Of a stretch of 64,000 nt of DNA, positions 9,448 to 17,886 are shown one piece after another; position 1 is the stretch's first letter, and each line of letters opens with the position of its first letter. The translations under genes and the position numbers were made by a program. The DNA is taken from positions 1-64,000 of the forward strand of contig CAWKAN010000024.1 of NCBI GenBank assembly GCA_963847615.1, in the 5' to 3' direction. Origin of the DNA: Palsa-883 sp963847615. GTDB lineage: Bacteria > Pseudomonadota > Alphaproteobacteria > Acetobacterales > Acetobacteraceae. The notes under the pieces are model-generated. The model did no database searches. It saw nothing but the letters and a program-made list of their open reading frames with translations, and was not told where the DNA came from.

Positions 9448-9476
9448 TTGACACGCTCTTGGTGCGAAAGCATGGT
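9448..9476 (+). promoter_or_regulatory. possible sigma70-type promoter for the ABC operon
   Basis: TTGACA at 9448-9453 matches the -35 consensus exactly. A 17-bp spacer leads to CATGGT at 9471-9476, which matches only about three of six -10 positions. It lies about 40 bp upstream of the binding-protein start in the only sizeable gap before the operon. Position and -35 are good, the -10 is weak. Confidence 0.3.
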
Positions 9477-9514
9477 CGATGTCAACAAGGCAAATTGCCA
9501 TGAAGGGAAACGCC

Positions 9515-10633
9515 ATGTTGGGCCGTCGAACCGTTGTCCTTGGTGCGTCCATGGGCGTCGTTGCGTCACGACTGGCCCGTGCCGCCGCGGCGCCCTATGT
9601 GCTCGGCACATTGTTCCCGATGTCGGGGCCGAATGCCGAGTATGGGCAGATCTTCACCGCCGGCGCCGACATGGCGCTGGCCCATATCGCGGCGGACAAG
9701 ATGCTGTCGCACCCGGTCGTGATGCAGGCGGTCGACAGCCTGGCGACCCCGCAGGGCGGCGCCATCGGCATGAGCAAGCTGGTGAACGTCGATGGCGCCG
9801 TCTACGTGCTGGTGGGTTTCACCGGGGTCTCGAAGGCGGCGGCGCCGATCGGCGCGCGGGCCAAGACGATCCTGGTCAATGGCGGCGGCGTCGGGCCGGA
9901 CCTGGCGGGACTCACGCCGTATTTCTGGAACATCATCCCGCTGGCGAATATCGAGGTTGCCGCTCTCGTGCCGTGGCTGATGACGAAACAGATCAAGCGC
10001 ATCGCGGCGATCTATATCGATGATCCGTTCGGCAATGGGGTGATGGACGCGCTGAAATCCACGCTTGGCAAGGCCGGCGGTTCCGTGGCGGCGGCATACA
10101 GCATCTCGCCGACGGACCAGGAGTTCGCCGCGATCGCCGCCAAGCTGCGCGCGGTCAAGCCGGATGCGGTCTATTTCGCCAGCTACGGCGCGCAGCAGGC
10201 GGTGATCATCAAGCAGTTGCGCAACAACGGGATCAGCCAGCAGTTGCTGTCCTATTCCGGCGTCAACATCCCCTCGGTGCGCGCGCTGCCGCAGGCCAAC
10301 GGCCTGGTGTTCACCGCCCAGGCGCACGACTGGAACAGTCCCGACCCGGTCACCCGCCGGTTCGTGCAGGACTGGCGGGCGAAGTATCACACCGACCCGA
10401 CGCCCTATCACCAGAACTACTACAACGCGGTCCGGCTGTTTGCCCTGCTCGCTGCGGGGCTGGAGAAGCAGGGCAAAGCGGTGGACGGCGATACGCTGCG
10501 CGAGCAGTTGCTGAAGGTGCGCAGCTTCCCGCTGGTCGGCGGCACCGGCACGTTCGATGAAAAGGGCGACATCGCGCTGCCGATCGTCATCAACCGGTTC
10601 GGCGAGGGCGGTGCCATCACGAAGATCGGCTGA
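9515..10633 (+). CDS. branched-chain amino acid-type ABC transporter substrate-binding protein
   Basis: 372 residues. ATG at 9515 is chosen over upstream ATGs because AAGGGA sits 6 nt before it and the protein then starts with a Tat/Sec-like leader (MLGRRTVVLGASMGVVASRLARAAAA). The mature part begins VLGTLFPMSGPNAEYGQ, a typical LivK/peripla_BP_6 opening, and continues with the two-lobe receptor fold (AIYIDDPFGNGVMDALK, PDAVYFASYGAQQAVIIKQ). It would deliver a ligand to the LivHMGF-type translocator encoded next. The family binds branched-chain amino acids, amides, urea or aromatic acids, so the substrate is not settled. It is the first gene of a five-gene operon; only one base separates its stop from livH. 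Confidence 0.9.
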   Translation: MLGRRTVVLGASMGVVASRLARAAAAPYVLGTLFPMSGPNAEYGQIFTAGADMALAHIAADKMLSHPVVMQAVDSLATPQGGAIGMSKLVNVDGAVYVLVGFTGVSKAAAPIGARAKTILVNGGGVGPDLAGLTPYFWNIIPLANIEVAALVPWLMTKQIKRIAAIYIDDPFGNGVMDALKSTLGKAGGSVAAAYSISPTDQEFAAIAAKLRAVKPDAVYFASYGAQQAVIIKQLRNNGISQQLLSYSGVNIPSVRALPQANGLVFTAQAHDWNSPDPVTRRFVQDWRAKYHTDPTPYHQNYYNAVRLFALLAAGLEKQGKAVDGDTLREQLLKVRSFPLVGGTGTFDEKGDIALPIVINRFGEGGAITKIG

Positions 10634-10634
10634 C

Positions 10635-11504
10635 ATGCTGTTCGCCCAGCTGGTCGTTACCGGCATCCAGACCGGCCTGCTCTACGCGCTGACCGCGGCG
10701 GGCTTCGCCCTGATCTTCGGGGCCACCCGCATCTTCCATGTCGCCCAGGGCGCGGCCTTCGCGCTCGCCGGCTACGCCTTCGTGAAGGCGGATGCCGCCG
10801 GCATTGGCTGGCCGCTGGCGGCGGTGCTGGCGGTCGCCGTCGCGGTCGTCTTCGGCCTTGGGATGGAGCGGCTGGTGTACCGGCCGATCCAGCGCCACGA
10901 AGCGTCGTTCTTCACCGTCTTCGTCGCCTCCTTCGGCGTGACCATCATGGTGCAGAGCCTGATCGAGGAACTGTTCGGCCGCAGCTTCGTGGCCATCTCC
11001 TCGCCCCTCACCCAGGCGGTCGAGGTGCTGCCCGGGCTGTATCTCGCCCCGATCTTCTGGGTGGCGCTGGCCACCGCGGTGGTATTGTTCGCCGCCCTCG
11101 CCGGGTTTCTCCGCTTCACCCGCGCCGGGATCGGCCTGCGGGCGCTGTCGGAGAGCCCCGAGCTGCTGCGTGCCTACGGCCTGTCGGCCAGCCGGCTCTC
11201 GGCACTGGCCTTCGCGATCGGCTCCGCGCTGTGCGTCCCGGGTGCGGTGCTGACCGCGGCGATCACCGGTCTGCAACCGACGGTCGGCGCGCACGTCATG
11301 CTGATCAGCCTGGCCGCGACCATCGTCGGCGGCATCGGCAGCGTGACCGGTGCCGCCCTCGGCGGCCTGCTGCTCGGGGTGGCCGAGAACCTCTCGGTGA
11401 CGCTGCTGAACACGCAGTGGAGCGAGGCGGCCAGCTTCATCGTGCTGTTCGCCTTCATCCTGCTGCGCCCGCGCGGATTGTTCGGCTTCGTCGTCGCCCG
11501 ATGA
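10635..11504 (+). CDS. livH: branched-chain amino acid-type ABC permease, LivH family
   Basis: 289 residues with ATG at 10635, one base after the receptor-gene stop. A longer in-frame extension into the receptor gene is ignored. It is a hydrophobic protein with about eight membrane segments. It opens LLYALTAAGFALIFG and holds family blocks GMERLVYRP and GIGLRALSESPELLRAYG, the cytoplasmic EAA-like loop that contacts the ATPases. Near the C-terminus, AATIVGGIGSVTGAALGGLLLG is typical of LivH. It is expected to form the inner-membrane channel as a heterodimer with LivM. The last four bases overlap the livM start (ATGA), so translation is probably coupled. Confidence 0.93.
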   Translation: MLFAQLVVTGIQTGLLYALTAAGFALIFGATRIFHVAQGAAFALAGYAFVKADAAGIGWPLAAVLAVAVAVVFGLGMERLVYRPIQRHEASFFTVFVASFGVTIMVQSLIEELFGRSFVAISSPLTQAVEVLPGLYLAPIFWVALATAVVLFAALAGFLRFTRAGIGLRALSESPELLRAYGLSASRLSALAFAIGSALCVPGAVLTAAITGLQPTVGAHVMLISLAATIVGGIGSVTGAALGGLLLGVAENLSVTLLNTQWSEAASFIVLFAFILLRPRGLFGFVVAR

Positions 11505-12379
11505 CCGCCTATCTCGTCAACCTGGCGACGCTGGCCACGATCTTCTGCGTGCTCGCCACCAGCCTGAACATCCTGATCGGTTATGCCGGCATCTTCAGCA
11601 TCGCCCAGGCGGTGTTCTTCGGCGTGGGCGCCTATGCGGCGGCGCAGCTTTCGCTGAACGTCACGCCCGATCTGCTGGCCGCCGCGGCGGTGGGCGCGGC
11701 AGCGGCGGGGCTGCTGTCGCTCTGCCTCGCGCTGCCCGCGCTGCGCGTGCGGGACGAGTATTTCGTCATCGCCAGCCTCGGGCTGCAGATGCTGGCGGTC
11801 ACCGTGTTCACCGAGGCCAAGCCGGTCACCGGCGGCTTCGGCGGCCTGGTCGGCATTCCCCCGGCGAGCCTGCTCGGCCTGCCATTGAGCGCGCCGCTGG
11901 CCATGCTGGCCGCCTGCCTCGGCTGCCTCGGCGGCGTGCTGCTGCTGACCCGGGTGCTGATGCGCGGGAGCTTCGGGCGTTCCCTGATGGCGATCCGCGA
12001 CAACGAGACCGCCGCCGAGGCGCTGGGCAAGAATGTGCCGGTGCTCAAGACGCTCGCCGTCGCCCTCGGCTGCGGCTATGCCGGGATCGCCGGGGCGCTG
12101 TATTCGGCGCAGGTGCAGTTCATCAACGTCGAAAGCTTCACCCTCGACCAGTCCGTGCTGATCATGGCGATGGTGATCATCGGCGGCACCGGTACGCTGG
12201 TCGGGCCGCTGGTCGGCACCGTGCTGATCCTGCTGCTGCCGGCCGCGCTGTCGTTCATCCCCGGGGTTCGCGCCACCGATATCGGCGTGGTGCAGCAGAT
12301 GCTCTACGGTCTGGTGATGACGCTGCTGATGATCTTCCGTCCCGGCGGCCTCGTCACCCTGCGCACCCGACGGCAATGA
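11501..12379 (+). CDS. livM: branched-chain amino acid-type ABC permease, LivM family
   Basis: 292 residues, beginning at an ATGA overlap with livH at 11501. The protein is strongly hydrophobic. It has the LivM-type opening TSLNILIGYAGIFSIAQAVFFGVGAY, the central LRVRDEYFVIASLGLQML, the cytoplasmic loop SLMAIRDNETAAEALG that docks the ATPases, and MAMVIIGGTGTLVGPLVGT near the C-terminus. It pairs with LivH to form the membrane pore. Its stop overlaps the livG start in another ATGA at 12376. The end matches that of its relatives and no anomaly was seen. Confidence 0.93.
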   Translation: MTAYLVNLATLATIFCVLATSLNILIGYAGIFSIAQAVFFGVGAYAAAQLSLNVTPDLLAAAAVGAAAAGLLSLCLALPALRVRDEYFVIASLGLQMLAVTVFTEAKPVTGGFGGLVGIPPASLLGLPLSAPLAMLAACLGCLGGVLLLTRVLMRGSFGRSLMAIRDNETAAEALGKNVPVLKTLAVALGCGYAGIAGALYSAQVQFINVESFTLDQSVLIMAMVIIGGTGTLVGPLVGTVLILLLPAALSFIPGVRATDIGVVQQMLYGLVMTLLMIFRPGGLVTLRTRRQ

Positions 12380-13119
12380 CCGCGCTGCTCGCACTCGACG
12401 GGCTAAGCAAGCACTTCGACGGCATCGCGGCGGTGGCGGATTTCACGCTCGAACTGGGGAGCGGCATCGTGACCGCCCTGGTCGGTCCGAACGGCGCGGG
12501 GAAGACCACGATCTTCAACCTCGTCACCGGCAATCTGCGCGCCGATGCCGGGCGCATCCTGCTGGCGGGGCGGCCGATCACCGGGCTGGCGCCGCATCGC
12601 GTCGCCCGGCTCGGCATCGCGCGCAGCTTCCAGGATCTGCGGCTGTTCGGGCACATGACGGTGCGCGACAATGTGCGTGCGGCGACCGAGCCGGCGGCGT
12701 GGTTCTGGCAGGCCGGCGGGGCAGCTTCGCGGCGGGGGCGGCAGGACCGCGTGGCCGCGGCGCTGGAGCGGACCCGGCTCGACGGGCTGGCGAGCGCGCG
12801 GGCGATCGATCTCGCCTATGCCGAGCGCAAGTTCCTTTCGCTCGCGCGCATCATCGCGACCGGCGCCCGCATCTGGCTGCTCGACGAGCCCGCCTCCGGG
12901 CTGGATCCGCCGTCGCGCGCGCATTTCGTCGGGCTGCTGCGCGCCGCCACCGCCGAGGGCATCACCGTCTGCCTGATCGAGCACAACCTCGACATCGTGA
13001 CGGAAGTGGCGGACCGCATCGCCTTCCTCGACGCGGGGCGGAAGCTCGCCGAGGGCGAGCCGGCCGAGATCCTGCGCGACAAGGCGCTGGCGGCGATCTA
13101 TTTCGGCGACCGCGCATGA
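12376..13119 (+). CDS. livG: branched-chain amino acid-type ABC ATPase, LivG family
   Basis: 247 residues, translationally coupled to livM and livF by ATGA overlaps. The Walker A is GPNGAGKTT (intact), the Walker B is IWLLDEPASGLD, and the switch histidine is in CLIEHNLDIV. The ABC signature is unusual: where the family typically has LSYGEQR, this protein has LAYAERK at residues 146-152, losing both the serine and the glycycl-type contacts to ATP. The C-terminal LivG tail (LAEGEPAEILRDKALAAIYFG) is present. It should energise transport with LivF at the inner membrane. Whether the altered signature is a lineage trait or lowers activity cannot be decided here. Confidence 0.9.
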   Translation: MTALLALDGLSKHFDGIAAVADFTLELGSGIVTALVGPNGAGKTTIFNLVTGNLRADAGRILLAGRPITGLAPHRVARLGIARSFQDLRLFGHMTVRDNVRAATEPAAWFWQAGGAASRRGRQDRVAAALERTRLDGLASARAIDLAYAERKFLSLARIIATGARIWLLDEPASGLDPPSRAHFVGLLRAATAEGITVCLIEHNLDIVTEVADRIAFLDAGRKLAEGEPAEILRDKALAAIYFGDRA

Positions 13120-13826
13120 GCGCGCCGGCGCTGGAAGCGGTCAACGTCTCCGCCGGCTACGGCGGACGCGAGGTGCTGAGCGGCGTCGATCTGGCGCTGC
13201 CCGCGGGCCAGGTGCTCTGCCTCGCGGGCCATAACGGGGCGGGCAAGTTGACGCTGCTGAAGCTGTTCTTCGGGCTGCACCAGCCCTCCGCCGGCCTGCT
13301 GCGGCTGTGCGGCCAGACGCTGACGCCGGTTCCCGCCGCGATGGCGTCCGCCGGCGTGGCCTATGTTCCGGAGGGACGCGGGATCTTCCCCAGCCTGCGG
13401 GTGCACGAGATTTTCACCCTGGCGCTGTGGTCGATCCGCGTCCCCAAGTCGGATGCCGCGGCGCGCATCGAGGAGGTGTTCGCCGCCTTGCCGGCGATCC
13501 GTACGTTCTGGCACCGGCGGGCGAGCACGCTGTCCGGCGGGCAGCAGCAGATGGTGTCGATCGGCCGCGCGCTGTTGCTGCGGCCGTCGATCCTGCTGAT
13601 GGATGAGCCGTCGATCGGGCTCGCGCCCAAGCTGTTCCAGGATCTGCTGCAGCCGATCCGGCGGTTCCAACAGGAGCGGGGCATGTCGATCCTGCTGGTC
13701 GAGCAGAATGTCCGCGACGCCTTCGCCATTTCCGACTGCGTCGCGGTGATGAAGTCGGGCCGCATCATCTTCCGTGGCGTTCCGGCCGAGCTCGCCGACA
13801 ACACCAGGCTGCTGGAGATGTTCTGA
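13116..13826 (+). CDS. livF: branched-chain amino acid-type ABC ATPase, LivF family
   Basis: 236 residues, last gene of the operon. Signature LSGGQQQM, Walker B ILLMDEPSIGLAP and switch region LLVEQNVRDAF are normal for LivF. The Walker A reads GHNGAGKLT: the residue after the catalytic Lys44 is Leu45 (codon TTG at 13248-13250), where a Ser or Thr normally coordinates magnesium; TCG to TTG is one substitution. This could disable nucleotide hydrolysis at one site, be rescued by the following Thr46, or be a base-call error. No terminator hairpin with a T-run was seen after the stop. Confidence 0.9.
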   Translation: MSAPALEAVNVSAGYGGREVLSGVDLALPAGQVLCLAGHNGAGKLTLLKLFFGLHQPSAGLLRLCGQTLTPVPAAMASAGVAYVPEGRGIFPSLRVHEIFTLALWSIRVPKSDAAARIEEVFAALPAIRTFWHRRASTLSGGQQQMVSIGRALLLRPSILLMDEPSIGLAPKLFQDLLQPIRRFQQERGMSILLVEQNVRDAFAISDCVAVMKSGRIIFRGVPAELADNTRLLEMF

Positions 13827-14133
13827 TCACCGGCAGCGGCCGGTGCGCCATCGAAGTTACGCATCGGTTCTGGCAGCGTAACGTGATCCGCCGGTTCGCC
13901 CGGTTGTCGCATCGCAATGCCGCACTGGGGCTGGCCGGCACGGTCGGGGAGACTGCCTGTCGCGCCGAACCGGGCGCCGGAGTCTGGGGGATTGTCAGGG
14001 GCGGTCGGCCGCGGCGATTCGCGACGGACGCGATGCAATTCGGACGTCAATCCCCCGCAAGAACGGTCCATCGCGGGCACGCTGCGCCGGGCTGGGCCGC
14101 GCCGGGCCGTTTCCGGACCGGTCGGACATGCTC
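13827..14133. other. non-coding stretch, nothing recognised
   Basis: About 300 bp between livF and the first MITE-like element. Short open frames here show no family resemblance, and I see no tRNA, terminator with T-run or clear promoter. Confidence 0.4.
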
Positions 14134-14297
14134 TAATACCAGGTGGCGAAAGAATTGACCCACCGGCACCGCATCACGTCATGGCCGGCGGAGGCCGGCC
14201 ATCCACGACTTCCTTGCTGGCAACAGAAAAGTCGTGGATGGCCGGCCTCCGCTGGCCATGACGTTGAAGAGTCGGTCCTTTCGCTACCTGGTATAAT
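14134..14297. repeat. MITE-like palindromic element, copy 1
   Basis: A 164-bp near-perfect palindrome. The outer repeats are ATACCAGGTGGCGAAAG on the left and the complement of ATACCAGGTAGCGAAAG on the right. The inner arms (14182-14216 and 14233-14267, approximate) pair over about 35 bp with one mismatch around an unpaired centre. A second copy with the same outer repeats but different inner arms lies at 16440-16650. No transposase is encoded, so movement would need an enzyme supplied in trans. Confidence 0.75.
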
Positions 14298-14397
14298 GCC
14301 CCGAGTCGTTGATATTGCCTGGATTCATGCTCCGTCGATTGTCCCTGAAAGCGTCGCAAGCAAGTCGCGACGTCGCCACAAGATCGGTGACGCAGAT
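14298..14397 (+). repeat. about 100-bp direct repeat, copy 1
   Basis: Starts GCCCCGAGT, continues through a TATTGC block and ends near ATCGGTGACGCAG. It resembles 15236-15335 in the same orientation at roughly 70 percent by eye, including the shared GCAAGC-GGTCGCGA type segment. The two copies bracket the GxxExxY remnant. Confidence 0.5.
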
Positions 14398-14589
14398 GAC
14401 CGATACCCCTGCATCGTGATTCTGACCGGTTGGGCACACGCCGGCCGTGGCTCGGAGAGTCTGCGATCGCCTGCGGCCGCGGCCCGCGTTGTGCGCTTGT
14501 GGCGCGGCAGGACAAGCAAGAATTTACCGCAGATGAAGGAAGGCGATGCACGCCGATGCACGCCGATGGGTCCGTGCGGTTCACCGGTC

Positions 14590-15015
14590 GTGCGCCAGCG
14601 TTTGGTCTCCAGGCGCGGCTTGGCGAAATCAACCAGCGGGCGGGGCTGCGGGCCGGTCGCCTTGCGGTCATTGGCGCATGGCATCCGACCCCTGGGGCAA
14701 GCAGCCGGGGCATGCGTGCGTCGTCCAGTGCTTTGACGGTGGTCAGCTCAACCGGAAGCGCGCCCTCGACCCGCAGGTCCACGAAGTCGTCGCCGACCAC
14801 CACGTTCCGGTAGTACCCCACTGGCGGCACATTGTTGCACAACCGATAGGCGGGCCGCAGGAACTGCAAAAGCCGACGCATCCTCATGGACCTTTTCCAG
14901 GAACCCGGCCCCAGGCGTATCGAGCACGCTGAACGCGCAGCCGATCACCTGCCCCGACAGATCATTCAGCACGGTGCCATCTGCGTGCATCGGCGTGCAT
15001 CGCCTTGCTTCATCT
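14590..15015 (-). pseudogene. decayed GxxExxY-family gene
   Basis: Pieces of one protein occur in different frames on the minus strand: LNDLSGQVIGCAFSVLDTPGAGFLEKV near the start (about 14900-15000), YYRNVVVGDDFVDLRVEGALPVELTTVKALDDA in a second frame (about 14690-14830), and DFAKPRLETKRW in a third (about 14600-14635). From memory these match the GxxExxY family (TIGR04256) in order. That family is thought to have a nuclease-like fold and unknown function. Two or more frameshifts and missing conserved residues mean it cannot be translated as one protein. A 60-bp sequence containing ACCGCAGATGAA and GCGATGCACGCCGATG flanks it in inverted orientation (about 14515-14575 and 14980-15040). Confidence 0.6.
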
Positions 15016-15235
15016 GCGGTAAAATTCTTGCTTCGCGGTGCCGCGGACAGATGGTTACGGACGTGTTGACGCACCTGCGATGCACCACATCGTAACCGGC
15101 GTGGAGAAGCCGAGGTGATGCAGCGCAAGCCCGGCGCGCCTCTCATGCGCTCGGCCGTTCGTCGGGCGGCGGGCCTTCCCGGCGCCGGGATCAAGCCACG
15201 GCAAGCGGGCAGACTCCCTGCGCACCGGTGCCAGT

Positions 15236-15335
15236 GCCCCGAGTGGCTTATATTGCGCTTGTTCCGCGTCCGCCGGCGACCTCGGTAGAGTCCCGCAAGC
15301 GGGTCGCGAAATCGCCGCAGAATCGGTGACGCAGG
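15236..15335 (+). repeat. about 100-bp direct repeat, copy 2
   Basis: Second copy of the repeat described at 14298-14397, ending ATCGGTGACGCAGG. It lies 133 bp before the amidohydrolase start. The two copies are about 940 bp apart, so recombination between them would delete the GxxExxY remnant. Confidence 0.5.
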
Positions 15336-15468
15336 GCACTAGGCTGCGACGACAGCGGCCCAAGGGGGGGACAACGATGGCTGAACAACCAATCGGTACG
15401 GACTGACGGCGGCGCGCCAGCATGGCAGGCCCGGCCGCGACATCCGCCCATCCAGCACCACGATCGAC

Positions 15469-16440
15469 ATGCACGCGCATATGGCGGTCGAGGCCGCGGC
15501 GGCGTTCGCCGGCCCGCACGTGCCGCCCGATCCGCGTGCGCAACACTTCACCGAGGCGACCCGCATCCTGACCCGCAAGCAGGACGCGGACCGCCACGGC
15601 CACCTGACCGAGCTGAAGCTGCGTCTGGCCACGATGGACGAGATGGGGATCGACATCCAGATCGTCTCGCCGGCCCCGCCGCAGTCCTTCTACACCGTGC
15701 CGCCGGAGATCGGCATCAGGACGGCGCAGTTGGTCAACGACGGCATCGCCGCGGCGGTGGCGCAGCGGCCGGACCGGCTCAAGGCGATGGGCACCGTGCC
15801 GCTGCAGGCCGGCGGCGCGACTGCCGCCGACGAACTGGCGCGCTGCATGGGCAAGCTCGGCTTCAAGGGCGTGCAGATCCTGTCCCATGTCGGCGAGCAG
15901 GAAATCTCCGATCCCGACTTCGCCGCGTTCTGGGCCAAGGCCGAGGCGTTGGGCGCGGTGGTGATGGTCCACCCGGCGGGGTTCACCGAAGCCCGCCGCT
16001 TCGGCCGTTCCTACTTCAACAACGTCATCGGCAACCCGCTCGACACCACGATGGCGCTGCACAACCTGATCTTCGACGGCGTGCTGAAGCGCCATCCCGC
16101 GCTGAAGCTGATCGCGGTGCATGGCGGCGGCTATCTGCCGGCCTATTCCGGGCGGATCGACCATGCCTGGGGCGCGCGCAGCGACAGCCATGGCGATCTG
16201 CCCCAGCCCCCCACCACCTATCTGAAGCGGGTCTACGTCGACACCATCGTCTTTACGCCGCACCAACTGGAGGCGCTGGTCAGGCTGTTCGGGCCCGAGC
16301 GGGTGCTGCTGGGCACCGACTATCCGTACGACATGGGCGAATATGATCCGATCGGCCATCTGGCCTCGGCGGCAAGCCTCAGCCCCGCCACCACCGCCGC
16401 GATCGCCGGCGGCAACGCCGCGCGGCTGTTCGGCCTGTAA
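15469..16440 (+). CDS. amidohydrolase family 2 protein (ACMSD-like)
   Basis: 323 residues. The metal-binding HxH sits at the very start (MHAHM); relatives usually begin a few residues earlier (xIDxHxH), but an in-frame TGA at 15382 and no ATG, GTG or TTG between leave 15469 as the only good start. Further metal ligands and catalytic residues are apparent in VMVHPAGF, LKLIAVHGGGYLP and LLGTDYPYDMGEYDP. The fold is the TIM-barrel amidohydrolase related to aminocarboxymuconate semialdehyde decarboxylase and gamma-resorcylate decarboxylase; a non-oxidative decarboxylation or hydrolysis is likely, substrate unknown. The TAA stop is formed at the junction with the second MITE-like element. Confidence 0.85.
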   Translation: MHAHMAVEAAAAFAGPHVPPDPRAQHFTEATRILTRKQDADRHGHLTELKLRLATMDEMGIDIQIVSPAPPQSFYTVPPEIGIRTAQLVNDGIAAAVAQRPDRLKAMGTVPLQAGGATAADELARCMGKLGFKGVQILSHVGEQEISDPDFAAFWAKAEALGAVVMVHPAGFTEARRFGRSYFNNVIGNPLDTTMALHNLIFDGVLKRHPALKLIAVHGGGYLPAYSGRIDHAWGARSDSHGDLPQPPTTYLKRVYVDTIVFTPHQLEALVRLFGPERVLLGTDYPYDMGEYDPIGHLASAASLSPATTAAIAGGNAARLFGL

Positions 16441-16650
16441 TACCAGGTGGCGGAAAGTTTGACCTATTGGCGTCGCGGCCTCGTCATGCCGGGTGCAGGC
16501 CCGGCATCCACGATTTTGCTTGCTGTACGCAGGCAAGAAGTCGTGGATGCCGGCCGGAGCCTGTCCTCGGGCGGGCCTGCGGCCCGACCCGGGGGCCGGC
16601 ATGACGAGGGTGCGACGCCGAAGAGTCGATCATTCGGACGCCTGGTATAA
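16440..16650. repeat. MITE-like palindromic element, copy 2
   Basis: The outer repeat ATACCAGGTGGCGGAAAG on the left pairs with CTTTCG-like CGGACGCCTGGTAT on the right. The inner arms pair CGTCATGCCGG with CCGGCATGACG and contain a further hairpin rich in GGGC/GCCC. It shares its ends and design with the element at 14134-14297, but the internal arms differ. It starts inside the stop codon of the amidohydrolase. Confidence 0.7.
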
Positions 16651-16695
16651 AACCATGGAAGACGCACGCGGGCAGCGAATTTGGTGCCGCGTGCG

Positions 16696-17727
16696 TCACC
16701 ACGCCATCTGCCGGAGCGGCGCCTTCTTGCGCTCAAGCTGTGCCGGCGGCAGCCATTCGGTCACCGGCATGTAACGCGGCGCGAGGAACCGATAGGTGCG
16801 CGCGAGCAGTGCGCGCGAGCCGTCGCCGAATTCCGTCTCCGCTTCATCCCAGTCGTCCAGGACCGGCTGCCAGGCGCGTTGACTGCGGTACAGCCAGTCA
16901 CGGTTGGTGCGAATGAAGGCACGCTGGCTGTCGGCGTTGCGCAGCGTGGCCATCACCTCGCCGGTCTGCGCATCGAGCTGATCGAAGCGTCGCGTCATCT
17001 CCTTGAGCGCAATCCCGGTCAGCCGGCGGACCTGGGTCAGCGATTCGGTCTGCGACGAGTCCCCACGCCAGGCCCGCACCATGTGTTCGATCTTCTGCGC
17101 CATCGCCTGGACCCGCCGGAGCAACCGATCTCGCAACAATTCGACGAACGCCAGCTCGTGCGCCAGGTCCTCCAGCAGCTGCACGACGGCTTGCTGGCTG
17201 GCGAGCCCCAGCGCCATGGCGGCGTGGTCCAACGCGTCCTGCACCTGCCGGCGCAGTACCGGATCGTCGGCCACGCGCAACAACGCCTCGGCATTCATTT
17301 CCGGCGCGTCGGTCCCCGAGCCGGCGTTGACCCAGGCGACAAGCTGCATGCGCAGGCGTGCGCTGGCCAGGGTCTGGTGCGAGGCGTCCGGCTCCCAGCT
17401 TGCCTCGCCGGTGCAGACCTCGCGCGGCAGCGGATCGCCGATCCGCAGGGCGGTGACGAACTCCAATGCCTCGGCGATGAGGCCGAGCATCCGACCGTCC
17501 GGCGTATCGTCCTCGATGCCGAATTCGCGCTGCAGCGAGCGCAGCGGCAGGGCCACCTGCCGCTCGCCGAGGGCCACCGACATGACCGGGGCGTTGTCGG
17601 TTTCGGCCCGGCGGAACAGCGGCGTGCCCAACAGGGCAAAGCCCCGATGGGCCAGGACGCATGTCGTCGGTTGATCAGCTGCGGCGGGACGGGACATGAC
17701 GGGACCAACAGGGTGTTCGCCGGCCAT
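16696..17727 (-). CDS. hypothetical protein, helical, function unknown
   Basis: 343 residues; I do not recognise the family. The sequence is soluble and mostly helical, with an Arg/Gln/Glu-rich central part (LGLASQQAVVQLLEDLAHELAFVELLRDRLL, then QAMAQKIEHMVRAW) that may form coiled coils. It ends with a Trp/Arg-rich segment (DWLYRSQRAWQPVLDDWDEAE). No signal peptide, membrane segment or nucleotide-binding motif is seen. The stop lies 46 bp from the MITE-like element, and the start is divergent from the DUF1499 lipoprotein gene. An ATG at 17697 is an alternative start. Codon use looks native. Confidence 0.7.
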   Translation of the reverse strand: MAGEHPVGPVMSRPAAADQPTTCVLAHRGFALLGTPLFRRAETDNAPVMSVALGERQVALPLRSLQREFGIEDDTPDGRMLGLIAEALEFVTALRIGDPLPREVCTGEASWEPDASHQTLASARLRMQLVAWVNAGSGTDAPEMNAEALLRVADDPVLRRQVQDALDHAAMALGLASQQAVVQLLEDLAHELAFVELLRDRLLRRVQAMAQKIEHMVRAWRGDSSQTESLTQVRRLTGIALKEMTRRFDQLDAQTGEVMATLRNADSQRAFIRTNRDWLYRSQRAWQPVLDDWDEAETEFGDGSRALLARTYRFLAPRYMPVTEWLPPAQLERKKAPLRQMAW

Positions 17728-17886
17728 GGCAGCATGCCCGAGGTAAACAGACCGCTAATCGTCCGGCCGCTTGCCCGGCATTGCGCGCGGCGCCCGCTTC
17801 GGTCGCCCGCCGGTGGCACCTGCCGCGTGGCAACTTGCCGGTTGGTAACTTGCCCCAACGGGGAATTCAGGCCATGCGGTCGCGCC

